Counted from the first letter of the stretch, positions 42,704 through 51,892 are shown. The stretch is 64,000 nucleotides of DNA from Roseomonas sp. KE0001 (GCF_016107285.1 NZ_RCVQ01000003.1:62001-126000), one strand, 5' to 3'. Made by a program: numbers and translations. Notes: generated by a model from the sequence alone, not told the origin.

Positions 42704-44356
42704 TCAGCCGGCGGCCCAGGCGGCAGCCCTTTCGGCGGAAACGATGCCATCCTCGGCGTCGCGCCGCATCGCCTCGGGCGGCCGGAGTGCCGGGTCGCCA
42801 TAGCCACCTCCGCCGCCCAGGCGAATGGTCACGACGTCGCCGCGGCGCAGTTGGAAGGCATCCTTGCTGCGCAGCCGGATCACCTCGCCGTCTCGCAGGA
42901 TCTCGCAACTGCCCGAGGCGCCCGGTCCACCGCCGAACAGGCCCGCGGCATGCCCCTCGAAGCGGTCGCTGTAATGAGCGACCTGCGCATTGTCCGTGAG
43001 GATCTCGTAGCTGCGCTGGAAGCCGGCACCGCCGCGCCATTGCCCGGCGCCGCAGCTGTCCATCCGCAGCGAATAGTCGGTGACCCGGAAGAAGGAGAAG
43101 TCCTGATCCATGGCCTCAACGGGTGTGTTGGAGCAGTTCGACAAAGGGTTATCGACCGCATCGCAGCCATCGTTGCCGAAGCCGGCACCGTACCCGCCGC
43201 CGTAGACTTCGAGGTACACGGACCAGCCCTTCTCGCCGAGGTACGAAAGGCAGAAGGCCGTGGTCGTGTCGTATCCCTGCGCGATCGCCTTCTCCGGGGC
43301 GGCCTGTGCGACGGCCGCCATCACCGCGTTCCAGGCGCGCGAGACCGAGATCATCCGAGCCCGCACCGGCGCCGGATGGTTCGGGTTGAGCAGGCTTCCT
43401 TTGGGGGCCTTCACCGTGATCGGCCGCAACGAGCCGTCGTTGAACGGGATGTCGGGGCTGGTCAGCGCTCCCTTCAGGCAGGACACCGCCGACGAGATCA
43501 CCGAGGCGAATGGCGCGTTGACGTTGGTACGAACCTGCGGAGCTGTGCCAGCGAAGTCCACCTCGATGCTGTCACCACGGACAGTGACCGTAGCCCGCAC
43601 GGGCAGGGGGCCGCTGCCGAGGCCGTCATCGTCGAGGAACGCTTCGCCCTTGTAGGTTCCGTCCGGCACTTCGCGGATCGCCGCACGCATCCGGGTCTCG
43701 GAGTAATCCTGCAGGGCCGCCATGGTCTCGGTGACCTTCGCCACGCCGTAGCGCTTCGCCAGTTCCTGGACCCGCAGCGCGCCGACGTTGTTGGCCGCGA
43801 TCTGCGCGTCGAAATCGCCCATCGTCTGCTGCGGCACGCGGACGTTGGCGCGCAGCAGGCGCTGAAAGCCGCCGCCGTGCCAGTCCCGCTGCATGTTTAC
43901 CTTCATGGGCGGAATGATGATGCCCTCGGCGTAGAGATCCTGCGCCGACGCATTCAGGCCGGGGCTGCCACCACCGATGTCGAGGTGGTGGGCGACGGAG
44001 GCTGCAAAGCCGATAACCTGCCCCTCGAAGAAGATCGGGTGAAAGAAGAAGACATCCTGCAGATGCTGGCCGCCGGAATACGGATCGTTGATGACCAGGA
44101 AGTCGCCTTCCTCCAACGTTTCGGGCGGAAACATCGCGGCGCAGGGCTGAAAGATCCTGCCGATGCTGCCGAGTTGCATCGGGATCAGCTCCGCCTGCGC
44201 CACGGTATTCCCTTGTGCGTCGAGAAGGGCCGCGGAGCCGTCCCGTGCCTCGCGCAGGATGGTGGAGTAGGCGGAGCGGATCAGCTTCACGCCCATCTCG
44301 CGCGCCGCCGCGATGAGCGACTGGCTGAGGATCGCGTATTCGACCGGATCGAGCAT
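42704..44356 (-). CDS. hyuB: Hydantoinase/oxoprolinase subunit B
   Basis: A 550-residue HyuB-family protein, the partner of HyuA in ATP-dependent opening of N-methylhydantoin, hydantoin-like rings or 5-oxoproline. It has LDPVEYAILSQSLIAAAREM at the start, FLVINDPYSGGQHLQDVFFF, and the C-terminal GGGPGASGSCEIL and GGGGGYGDP. It is separated from hyuA by one base, so they are translated together. Substrate cannot be decided from sequence alone. The Gly-rich C-terminal signature is complete, arguing for a functional subunit. Confidence 0.92.
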   Translation of the reverse strand: MLDPVEYAILSQSLIAAAREMGVKLIRSAYSTILREARDGSAALLDAQGNTVAQAELIPMQLGSIGRIFQPCAAMFPPETLEEGDFLVINDPYSGGQHLQDVFFFHPIFFEGQVIGFAASVAHHLDIGGGSPGLNASAQDLYAEGIIIPPMKVNMQRDWHGGGFQRLLRANVRVPQQTMGDFDAQIAANNVGALRVQELAKRYGVAKVTETMAALQDYSETRMRAAIREVPDGTYKGEAFLDDDGLGSGPLPVRATVTVRGDSIEVDFAGTAPQVRTNVNAPFASVISSAVSCLKGALTSPDIPFNDGSLRPITVKAPKGSLLNPNHPAPVRARMISVSRAWNAVMAAVAQAAPEKAIAQGYDTTTAFCLSYLGEKGWSVYLEVYGGGYGAGFGNDGCDAVDNPLSNCSNTPVEAMDQDFSFFRVTDYSLRMDSCGAGQWRGGAGFQRSYEILTDNAQVAHYSDRFEGHAAGLFGGGPGASGSCEILRDGEVIRLRSKDAFQLRRGDVVTIRLGGGGGYGDPALRPPEAMRRDAEDGIVSAERAAAWAAG

Positions 44357-44357
44357 C

Positions 44358-46373
44358 TCAGCCCTCCTTCCGCATTAGCATATTGCCTGCACCATCTCGT
44401 GCGATGCGCCATCCCGGCGGCACCCATGTCGTGGAGGAGTATCCCTCCACGAGGGCGGGGCCGATGACGGCCTCGCCCTCGAGCAGCGAGGCCGCATCGG
44501 CCAGGCGCGCTGCCACGACGCGCCCGCCTGTCGTCACCTCCGCCGCCTCCGGCCGAGACAGGTTTGAAGCCCGCTCCCGAACCTCTGGAAGCGCCTCAAG
44601 CGGGTGTCGCACCCCGAAGCGCAAGCCGACCAGTTCTACCGTCCGTCCCGGCTCGCCGCCGTGCAGGTAAACCCGTTGGTGAGCCTCCGCGAAGCGGTCG
44701 CCGAGGTCGGCGGCGGTGAGCGACGGGAGGTGGCCCGGGTCCACTGCGACGGGGATCTCAAAAGCCTGGCCAACGAAGCGCATGTCGACCTCCAGCGTGT
44801 GCTCCAGCGCACCCTCCAGCCCCATGGAGGCGAAAGCGCGCCCCGCGGCTTCCCGGAAGCGCCCGTGCTCGGCCAGCAGCGCGCCCGGTGCGTCGTTGTC
44901 GAGGGGCATGCGGCGGGTTACGCCCTGGGCCATGGCATAGTCCGCGGAGAGCAGTCCGAGAGCCGAGATGACACCGGGGTTCGGCGGGACCAGGATCTCC
45001 CGGATGCCGAGTTCCTCGGCGATCTCGGCCGCGAGCAGCGGGCCGGCGCCACCGAAGGGCAGGAGCGCATAGTCGCGGGGATCCCTGCCGCGCTCGGTCG
45101 AGACCAGCTGGATCGCGCGTACGATGTTCGCGACTGCGAGCCGGATCGCCGCGGCCGCGGCTTCCCGGACATTCATGCCGAGCCGCCCGGCGATGCTCTC
45201 GAAAGCCTTGTGCGCGGCATTGGCGTCAAGCTTCATGCCTCCGCCCAGAAAGGCGTCGGGCCGAATGGTGCCGCGGACCACATGGGCGTCGGTCACCGTC
45301 GGCTGGGTGCCACCGCGTCCATAGCAGGCCGGCCCGGGATCCGCACCGGCGCTGCGTGGGCCGACGCGGAGCATGCCACCGTCGTCGATCCATACGAGGC
45401 TGCCGCCGCCAGCACCCACGGTGTTGATGTCGAGCACGGGTGTCCGGATCGGCAGGCCGTCGACTTCGGTCTCCGGCGCCAAGGAGGGCAGGCCGTCGCG
45501 AACCAGCGCGACGTCGGTTGAGGTGCCTCCCATGTCGAAGGTGATCAGGTTGCCGCGCTCGGACCGACCGGCCTGCCGGATGGCCCCCACCACGCCTGCG
45601 GCGGGCCCGCTCAGCAGAGCGCTGATGGCGTTGCTACGCATGGCAACCGCCGGTATGCGGCCGCCATTGGATTGCATAACACTGAAATGACCAGAGAAAC
45701 CGGCCTTGCCCAGCGCGGCCTCGAAGCGGTCCAGGTACCCATCGATCACAGGCTGAACGTAGGCAGACAGGGCGGTGGTCGAGGCGCGTTCGAATTCGCG
45801 GAACTCGGGGGCGACCTCGTGGCTGCATGCGATGCGCACGCCAGGGATGGCATCGGCGATGATCGCGCGGAGGCGCTTCTCGTGCACCGGTTCGGCATAG
45901 GCGGAGAGGAGGCAGATGGCCACCGCTCCGTAGCCGCCGGCGCGGAGCGCCGGAATCAGGTCACGCCGGACAGTCTCCTCATCCAGTGCGAGGAGGACCT
46001 CTCCTCCTGAGCCAATGCGCTCCACCACTTCGAAGCAGTCCCGCCGCCGGACGGGCGGGACGGGCTTCCGGTAATGCAGGTCGTAGATCTGGCGGCGGTC
46101 GTGCCGCTGCATGAACAGGATGTCACGGAACCCGGCGGTGGCGATGAAGGCGATCTCCGCGCCACGCCGCTCCAGGATGGCGTTGGTGGCGACGGTCGAG
46201 CCATGCACCAGGTCCGTCACCGCTCCTGGAGCGATCCCTGCGACCTCCAGCGCATTGAAGGCGCCGATGTCGGGGCTGCGCGGTGTCGACGGAACTTTGA
46301 CCACACGCACTTCGCCTCGTTCGACCGCCACGAGATCCGTGAAGGTGCCCCCGACTTCGATGCCGACCCGCAT
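44358..46373 (-). CDS. hyuA: Hydantoinase/oxoprolinase subunit A
   Basis: A 671-residue HyuA-family ATPase of the acetate-kinase/actin superfamily. The phosphate-binding loop is VGIEVGGTFTDLVAV at residues 3-17, followed by VHGSTVATNAILERRG, SNGGRIPA, LLSGPAAGVVGA and ITFDMGGTSTDVAL. It activates the cyclic amide with ATP for hydrolysis with HyuB. It is first in the operon hyuA-hyuB-binding protein and divergent from an XRE-cupin regulator 85 bases away. It is less GC-rich than the backbone, consistent with acquisition. Confidence 0.93.
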   Translation of the reverse strand: MRVGIEVGGTFTDLVAVERGEVRVVKVPSTPRSPDIGAFNALEVAGIAPGAVTDLVHGSTVATNAILERRGAEIAFIATAGFRDILFMQRHDRRQIYDLHYRKPVPPVRRRDCFEVVERIGSGGEVLLALDEETVRRDLIPALRAGGYGAVAICLLSAYAEPVHEKRLRAIIADAIPGVRIACSHEVAPEFREFERASTTALSAYVQPVIDGYLDRFEAALGKAGFSGHFSVMQSNGGRIPAVAMRSNAISALLSGPAAGVVGAIRQAGRSERGNLITFDMGGTSTDVALVRDGLPSLAPETEVDGLPIRTPVLDINTVGAGGGSLVWIDDGGMLRVGPRSAGADPGPACYGRGGTQPTVTDAHVVRGTIRPDAFLGGGMKLDANAAHKAFESIAGRLGMNVREAAAAAIRLAVANIVRAIQLVSTERGRDPRDYALLPFGGAGPLLAAEIAEELGIREILVPPNPGVISALGLLSADYAMAQGVTRRMPLDNDAPGALLAEHGRFREAAGRAFASMGLEGALEHTLEVDMRFVGQAFEIPVAVDPGHLPSLTAADLGDRFAEAHQRVYLHGGEPGRTVELVGLRFGVRHPLEALPEVRERASNLSRPEAAEVTTGGRVVAARLADAASLLEGEAVIGPALVEGYSSTTWVPPGWRIARDGAGNMLMRKEG

Positions 46374-46434
46374 GCTCTCTACTCGCCTCTGTTCGAAGAA
46401 AGCTTAACCATCTAAGGTGGCCATGCAACAAGAG

Positions 46435-46458
46435 TGAAAATTAGGCCTGAAATTTTCA
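46435..46458. promoter_or_regulatory. Inverted repeat between hyuA and the XRE regulator
   Basis: TGAAAATT (46435-46442) and AATTTTCA (46451-46458) are perfect 8-base arms around AGGCCTGA, ending exactly at the first possible start of the regulator. The whole 24 bases sit in the 85-base divergent promoter gap. This is a likely operator for the XRE-cupin protein, controlling itself and the hyu operon. Confidence 0.55.
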
Positions 46459-47082
46459 ATGCGTGATGAGACCATGGCTTCCCCGTCTGAATCTCAGGAC
46501 CTGGGCACAACGGACAGCGAGGACCGTGCCACTTCCGTCGGGCGCAAGCTGCGCGCGATGCGTCAGCGCCGCGGCTGGACGCTGGCCGAGCTATCCACCC
46601 GCTGCGGTCTTTCCCTGGGTATGCTGAGCCAAGTCGAGCGCGGTCTGTCATCGCCCTCGATCCGCTCGCTGCAGAAGCTGGCAGGCATCTTCGGCATTCC
46701 GGTCGGCTGGTTCTTCAGCGATCCCGAACCTGCGGGAGCGGGACCCAACTGGGTGCTCCGGCGCCCTCAGCGGCGGGTGCTGGACCTGCCGGCGAAGGGA
46801 ATCACGAAGGAACTGCTGGTCCCAGAGGGGGACGGCAGCATGGAGCTGATGATGATCACCGTGGAACCGGGTGGCTCCTCTGGCGAAGCGCCGTATTCTC
46901 ACACCGGTGAGGACGCCGGCACGGTGATTGAGGGGATGCTGGAGTTGGAGGTCGACGGCGTCTGTTCCCTGCTGCAGACCGGGGACTCCTTCCGCTTCGC
47001 GAGTACCTTGCCTCACCGCTTCAGCAATCCAGGGACTCTTCGCTGTGTGGTGGTCTGGGCCGTGACGCCGCCGCTCTATTGA
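46459..47082 (+). CDS. XRE-family regulator with C-terminal cupin
   Basis: A 207-residue regulator. Residues about 30-85 are a Cro/C1 HTH (KLRAMRQRRGWTLAELSTRC, LSLGMLSQVERGLSSPSIRS, LQKLAGIFGI). Residues about 130-200 are a cupin domain (EPGGSSGEAPYSHTGEDAG, TVIEGMLELEVDG). Such proteins (PuuR-like) bind a small metabolite in the cupin and control nearby amine or amino-acid catabolism. It is divergent from hyuA with an inverted repeat between, and upstream of the DAO oxidase. Translation may start at 46459 or at the ATG at 46474; no ribosome site decides it. Confidence 0.9.
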   Translation: MRDETMASPSESQDLGTTDSEDRATSVGRKLRAMRQRRGWTLAELSTRCGLSLGMLSQVERGLSSPSIRSLQKLAGIFGIPVGWFFSDPEPAGAGPNWVLRRPQRRVLDLPAKGITKELLVPEGDGSMELMMITVEPGGSSGEAPYSHTGEDAGTVIEGMLELEVDGVCSLLQTGDSFRFASTLPHRFSNPGTLRCVVVWAVTPPLY

Positions 47083-47225
47083 CGACCGAAGTGCCAGAGC
47101 ACGCAGGGAAAGCCGGCTCGAGCGGTGAGCGCCAGTGATCTCCGAACGGCGGCATCATCCCGTCATGCCCATCGTTCCGGGTGATCCGCGTGAACGCAGG
47201 ACAGCAAGCTTCAGGACACTGATCC

Positions 47226-48503
47226 ATGACCCCTTTGCCGCCTAGTCTCTACGCCGCAACCGCCCGCTCCGCCCCAGCGACGCCGCCGCTCGACGGCGAC
47301 CGTCAGACGGACGTCGTGGTGATCGGCGCGGGGTTCACAGGCCTTTCGACGGCCCTGCACCTCGCGGAGCGCGGTGTCCGGGTCACCGTGCTGGAGGCCA
47401 ATGAGCCGGGCTGGGGAGCGTCGGGACGCAATGGTGGGCAGGTCAATCCCGGCCTGAAGCCCGATCCCGACGAGGTGGAGGCAGCGTTCGGCCCAGACCT
47501 CGGTGCCCGCATGGTGCGCTTCGCCTGGAGCGCGCCGGAAGCCACCTTTTCATTGATCCGGCGCTGGCAGATCGACTGCGATGCGCGTCAGGGTGGAACT
47601 CTGCGCGCGGCGTATCGACCTGGACCGGCCGACGCCCTGCGACGGTCCACCGAGCAAGGCCTGCGCCGGAACTTCCCGGTGACGCTGCTGGACCAGGACG
47701 CGGCATGTGAGGCGACGGGGACCGATCGTTACAGCGCGGTGATGCGCGACGCGAGTGGTGGCGATCTCCAACCTCTGGATTACGCACGCGGCCTCGCCGG
47801 AGCGGCGATGCGTGCGGGCGCGTCGATCCACGGGAGAACCCGCATCACCGGAATGCGCCGCGCGGAGGGCCGTTGGCAGGTCAGCGCCGCAACTGGCACT
47901 GTGACAGCCGAAACGGTCGTGATGGGCACCAACGGGTACACGGACGACCTGCTGCCGGGCCTGCGGCGCAGCATCGTGCCGGTCTTCAGCTCCATTGTTG
48001 CGACGGCCCCGTTGCCTGACGCGATGGCGGCCAGCATCATGCCGATGCGTGCTTCGCTGTACGAGAGCGGCCATATCACCGTCTATCTCCGGGTGGACGC
48101 GAACAATCGCCTTCTCATCGGTGGCCGGGGTCCGCAGCGCCCCATCGAGAACGCGACACCGGTTGCCTACCTGATGCGCTACGCTGAACGCCTTTGGCCG
48201 CAGGTGACCGGTGTCGCATGGACCCACGCCTGGAATGGTCAGCTGGCGATGACCAAGGATCACTATCCGCACGTCCACCAACCCGCGCCGGGTCTGGTGT
48301 GCTGCCTGGGCTACAATGGCCGTGGCGTGGCGTTGTCGACCGCGATGGGCCGGGAGATCGCGCGGCTTGCGATCGGGACACCCGCCACCGAGATCGACAT
48401 GCCTGTGTCATCGATAAAGCCGATCCCTTTTCACGGGTGCTGGCGCCTCGGCGTCCTGGCAAAGGTTCTGGAAGGGCGCGTGAGAGACCGGTTCGGTCTC
48501 TGA
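47226..48503 (+). CDS. DAO-type FAD amine oxidase (PuuB-like)
   Basis: A 425-residue FAD-dependent oxidoreductase of the D-amino-acid-oxidase superfamily. The FAD fold is VVVIGAGFTGLSTALHLAE at about residues 31-49, then ASGRNGGQVNPGLKPDP, typical of gamma-glutamylputrescine oxidase and related N-substituted amino-acid oxidases. The C-terminus has LGYNGRGVALSTAMGREIA. It would oxidise a secondary amine to an aldehyde or imine plus H2O2. Next to hydantoinase genes it may process the ring-opened product (for example sarcosine or a glutamyl-amine), but that is inference. An AGGA stands nine bases before ATG 47226. Confidence 0.85.
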   Translation: MTPLPPSLYAATARSAPATPPLDGDRQTDVVVIGAGFTGLSTALHLAERGVRVTVLEANEPGWGASGRNGGQVNPGLKPDPDEVEAAFGPDLGARMVRFAWSAPEATFSLIRRWQIDCDARQGGTLRAAYRPGPADALRRSTEQGLRRNFPVTLLDQDAACEATGTDRYSAVMRDASGGDLQPLDYARGLAGAAMRAGASIHGRTRITGMRRAEGRWQVSAATGTVTAETVVMGTNGYTDDLLPGLRRSIVPVFSSIVATAPLPDAMAASIMPMRASLYESGHITVYLRVDANNRLLIGGRGPQRPIENATPVAYLMRYAERLWPQVTGVAWTHAWNGQLAMTKDHYPHVHQPAPGLVCCLGYNGRGVALSTAMGREIARLAIGTPATEIDMPVSSIKPIPFHGCWRLGVLAKVLEGRVRDRFGL

Positions 48504-48645
48504 CAGCGGTTCGCTGAGGCTTCCGCGATGTGAGTTGGCGCAACCTGGGCATTCCAAAGTGCCTTTCAGAACCGCCCTGAAGCGTGTCGGGGCGGATGAG
48601 GGAGCAGGCGAGCGGCGAGGGCCTGGTGGATGTTGAGCGGCGCAC

Positions 48646-48711
48646 GTAGCCGGTGGCCAGGCGGCGAAAGCGATTGATTCGGGCGAATGCGCGCTCGATG
48701 ATCTCGGTGCG
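48646..48711 (-). mobile_element. IS5-family transposase, internal fragment
   Basis: The minus strand encodes RTEIIERAFARINRFRRLAT and GY, the conserved stretch before the C-terminus of IS5-family transposases (usual form ERxFxxIKxFRRxATRYEK). Both sides are degraded: an in-frame stop lies just upstream, and unrelated sequence downstream. It sits in the 400-base gap between the DAO gene and the esterase. Nothing else is recognisable in that gap. Confidence 0.6.
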
Positions 48712-48903
48712 GCCCTACCGTCCGCCCAAATTCTGGAAGGCGCTGCAGATCCCACTCTAAAGGCGTATCGCCTGCTCCATCTTTCCCCCCAACAGCGACG
48801 ATGGATCCGGAAGGCGGCGACCGCTTCCGCAACCTCGTGGGGTCGTTTCCACCGGTCCGCGATCTGCTCTAGGCTTCTCCGTAAGAAATTCGGAGGCGCC
48901 GCC

Positions 48904-49956
48904 ATGAAGCATCCCCTCGTCGCCCTTGTCCTCGCCCTGGTCCTCACACTGGGAATCGGCGCCGCGCAGGCCGAGGCGCAGGCTCCCGCCCCGCTGCCGC
49001 CGGTGCGCGAGATCGGCAGCCTGCATGTCGGGGGACGGGTCCGCGCCCTGGATGGCCTGCCGCTGCGCGACATGGTCCCGTCCCCCGGCGCGCCGCCCAT
49101 CCGCACCGACCCCAACGGCGAGTTCATGGTCGAGGGGATGTACGCGCAGTACGTGAAGCTGGTGGAGCCGCGCGCCCGCCATCCCCTCCTGTTGTGGCAT
49201 GGCGGCGGCCTGACCGGCGTGACCTGGGAGACGACGCCGGATGGCCGGCCCGGCTGGCAGATGTACTTCCTGCGCCAGGGCCACGATGTCTATGTCAGCG
49301 ACGCGGTCGAGCGCGGCCGCGCCGGCTGGGCCCGGTTCCCGGAGATCTTTCCCGGCGAGCCCGTCTTCCGCACCATGGGCGAGGGCTGGGGCCTGTTCCG
49401 CGTCGGCCCGCAGGAGGGCTGGAGCGCCAACCCCGCCCGCCGCCGCGCCTTCCCGGACACGCTCTTTCCCGTGGCGGCCTGGGATGCCTTCACGCGCCAG
49501 TCGGTGCCGCGCTGGACCACGACCGACAGCCAGATCCAGGCGGCGTACAACGACTACGTCCGGGCGGTCTGCCCCTGTGTCATCATCGTGCACAGCCAGG
49601 GCGGCAACTTCGCCTTCAACGCGGCCCTCGCGGCGCCGGACAAGGTGCGCGCGGTGATCGCCATCGAACCCTCCGGCACGCCCGGTCCGGGGACGGACGC
49701 GGCGGGCCTGCGGGATGTCCCCCACCTGATCGTCTGGGGCGACCACTTCCAGGATTCGCCGTTCTGGCAGCGCATCCGCGGCAATGTGGAGCGCTGGGCC
49801 GGCACCATCCGCGCGGCGGGCGGCCGCGCCGATGTCCTGGACCTGCCGGCCGAGGGCATCCGCGGCAACAGCCACATGCTGATGATGGACCGCAACAGCG
49901 ACGCCGTGGCGGCGCGCATCCAGGCCTGGATGGAGGCGCGCGGGCTGATGCGCTGA
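48904..49956 (+). CDS. Secreted alpha/beta-hydrolase (esterase)
   Basis: A 350-residue exported hydrolase with a signal peptide (residues 1-26, ending AQAEAQA). It has an oxyanion region LLLWHGGGLTGVTWETTPDG and the nucleophile elbow IIVHSQGGNFAFN (Ser in HSQGG). The acidic partner is probably in LIVWGDHFQD, and the catalytic His in GNSHMLMMD near the C-terminus. The family is annotated simply as esterase, and the substrate is unknown. It marks the return to high-GC backbone right of the IS remnant. It converges on a binding-protein gene with a 22-base gap. Confidence 0.85.
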   Translation: MKHPLVALVLALVLTLGIGAAQAEAQAPAPLPPVREIGSLHVGGRVRALDGLPLRDMVPSPGAPPIRTDPNGEFMVEGMYAQYVKLVEPRARHPLLLWHGGGLTGVTWETTPDGRPGWQMYFLRQGHDVYVSDAVERGRAGWARFPEIFPGEPVFRTMGEGWGLFRVGPQEGWSANPARRRAFPDTLFPVAAWDAFTRQSVPRWTTTDSQIQAAYNDYVRAVCPCVIIVHSQGGNFAFNAALAAPDKVRAVIAIEPSGTPGPGTDAAGLRDVPHLIVWGDHFQDSPFWQRIRGNVERWAGTIRAAGGRADVLDLPAEGIRGNSHMLMMDRNSDAVAARIQAWMEARGLMR

Positions 49957-49978
49957 GCGCCGCTGCCGCCGGGCGCCG

Positions 49979-51553
49979 TCAGTTCGCCGGCGTGGCGAAG
50001 AGCGCGTTGGTGTACCAGCTGGGCGAGGGATCGTAGCGGACGCGGTGGCGCAGCCCGGCCCAGTTGACCTTCAGGTACAGGATGGGGATGACGGCGACAT
50101 CCTCCATCGCGCTGCGCATGGCCTGGGCCGTCAGCGCGTCGCGCCGCGTCCGGTCCATCGTCCGCAGGGCCTCCTGCAGCAGCGCGTCCATCGCCGGGTT
50201 GCTGTAGTGCTGGCGGTTGAAGGGTCCCATCCGCAGGGTGGGGTTGCGCGTCGCCACCACCTGCTGGAGCGTGATCGCCGCCAGGTTCGAGGCATAGGTC
50301 GTCATGAACATGGCGAAGTCGCGGTTGGTCGCGCGGGTGAAGAAGGTCGCCGTCGGCAGCACTTCCACCCGCGTCTGCACGCCGATCCTGTTCAGCCCCT
50401 GCGCCACCGCCTGCAGCACGTCGGTATCGCCGGGGAACCACCCGCTCGGGCCATGCAGGGTCATGCGGAAGCCGTTCGGGTAGCCCGCCTCGGCCAGCAG
50501 GGCGCGGGCCCTGGCGACATCATGCGGGATGGGCGGCTGGTCGGGGATGCGGCCGATCGCGATGGGCGGGGCGAACTGCTCGGCCGGCGTGCCCTGGCCC
50601 GCCAGCAGCCGGTCGACGACGCCCTGCCGGTTGATGGCCATCGACATGGCCCGTCGCACCCGGACGTCCCGCAGCGGGTTGGGCACCAGCGGGCGGCCTT
50701 CGTGATCGGTGACGAAGGGCGCCTCTTCCCGCACCGTGTCCGGGAAGAGATAGGCGGTGCCGTTGCTCTCCGTGCCGAAGACGGCGATGCGCGGATCGGC
50801 TTCCAGGCGGGCGACATCCTGGGTCGGCACGGCGTCGATCAGGTCGACATCGCCGGCGCTCAGGGCGGCGACGCGGGAGCCGGCATTGCTCATGAAGCGG
50901 ATCTGCACCCGCTCCCACGGCGCCGCATCGCCCCAGAAGGCCGGGTTGCGCGCGGCCTCCAGCCGGTTGCCCTGCTCGTAGGACAGATGCCGGTAGGCGC
51001 CGGTGCCGATCATCGCGCGGCCGTTGTTGAAATCCGCCGTGGTCGCCTGCCCGTGCAGGCGCCGGGATAGGATCAGCACGGCGGTGAGTTCCGCATCCAG
51101 GAAGGGCGTGGGCTCGCTGGTGGTGACACGGAGCGTCCGGCCATCGACGATCTCGACCCTCGAGACGGTGCGGACGGTGGAGGCGAAGGACCCCGGACTG
51201 TTCGGGACATCCGGCAGCCTGGCGAAGGAGAAGGCCACGTCCTCCGGCTGCAGCGGCGTGCCGTCATGGAACCGCACGCCCTCGCGCAGACGGAACTCCC
51301 AGGTCAGGTCATCGACGATGCGCCAGGATTCCGCCAGCCGCGGCATGATCTTCCCGGCATTGTCGAAATCGACCATCGGGTCGAAGACCTGCCGCAGGAT
51401 CGCGTTGTTGCTGTTCGAACGATGGAAATGCGGGTCCATCGCCGTCGGCTCCGACTGCGTCGCGATCGTCAGCGTGTTCTGGCCCTGGGTGTTCTGGCCC
51501 TGGGCGGGAGCGCCCAGGAGGCAGCAGGCGAATCCCATGATGAATGCGCGCAC
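49979..51553 (-). CDS. ABC transporter substrate-binding protein (dipeptide type)
   Basis: A 524-residue family-5 solute-binding protein, resembling DppA/OppA. It has a signal peptide ending near GAPAQGQ, then TLTIATQSEPTAMDPHFHRS, EFRLREGVRFHDGTPLQPED and RDVRVRRAMSMAINRQGVVD. The likely start is GTG 51553, with GGAGG seven bases upstream. The mature N-terminus has a 15-base duplication giving QNTQGQNT. No permease genes are next to it, so it is an orphan receptor for peptides or similar solutes. Confidence 0.88.
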   Translation of the reverse strand: MRAFIMGFACCLLGAPAQGQNTQGQNTLTIATQSEPTAMDPHFHRSNSNNAILRQVFDPMVDFDNAGKIMPRLAESWRIVDDLTWEFRLREGVRFHDGTPLQPEDVAFSFARLPDVPNSPGSFASTVRTVSRVEIVDGRTLRVTTSEPTPFLDAELTAVLILSRRLHGQATTADFNNGRAMIGTGAYRHLSYEQGNRLEAARNPAFWGDAAPWERVQIRFMSNAGSRVAALSAGDVDLIDAVPTQDVARLEADPRIAVFGTESNGTAYLFPDTVREEAPFVTDHEGRPLVPNPLRDVRVRRAMSMAINRQGVVDRLLAGQGTPAEQFAPPIAIGRIPDQPPIPHDVARARALLAEAGYPNGFRMTLHGPSGWFPGDTDVLQAVAQGLNRIGVQTRVEVLPTATFFTRATNRDFAMFMTTYASNLAAITLQQVVATRNPTLRMGPFNRQHYSNPAMDALLQEALRTMDRTRRDALTAQAMRSAMEDVAVIPILYLKVNWAGLRHRVRYDPSPSWYTNALFATPAN

Positions 51554-51892
51554 CCGCAATCCTCCCGCTCCCGTCGCCCTCATCCTGCTGTGAGGGCTTC
51601 GGATCACTGTCCCGTGTCCGCGGCGGCACTGTCAATGCCGGTGGCCGGGCGCCGTTCCCGTTCGCGACGGAGGATGGAAGGCCAATGAAGGATGGAAACC
51701 CAGGAGCCAAGGAAACAGGGCTTGCGTCTCGCGCCCGCAATCTCCATGTTGGCGGGGTCAGCTCGTTAGTTCGGCCTGCTCTCCTTGCTCATGACTGAGC
51801 GCCGAGCCCGGTGTCCGTCTCCTCGCGAAGTTCGATCCTCCCTGCGATCCCGTGGGGTGGTTTTTCATTTTCATTCATGAATGGACAACACC
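51554..51892 (+). promoter_or_regulatory. cspA leader and upstream gap, with palindrome
   Basis: No gene is visible in these 339 bases. The last 40 are T-rich, as in cold-shock leaders. CATTCATGAATG (51872-51883) is a perfect 12-base palindrome ending nine bases before the cspA start codon. It could influence start-site access with temperature, or bind a regulator. Confidence 0.35.

Noticed and set aside
47255-47280. CGCCCGCTCC match to the tRNA-Gly 3' end as a possible att site
   Set aside because: Only 10 bases, inside the DAO gene and expected by chance at this GC content.
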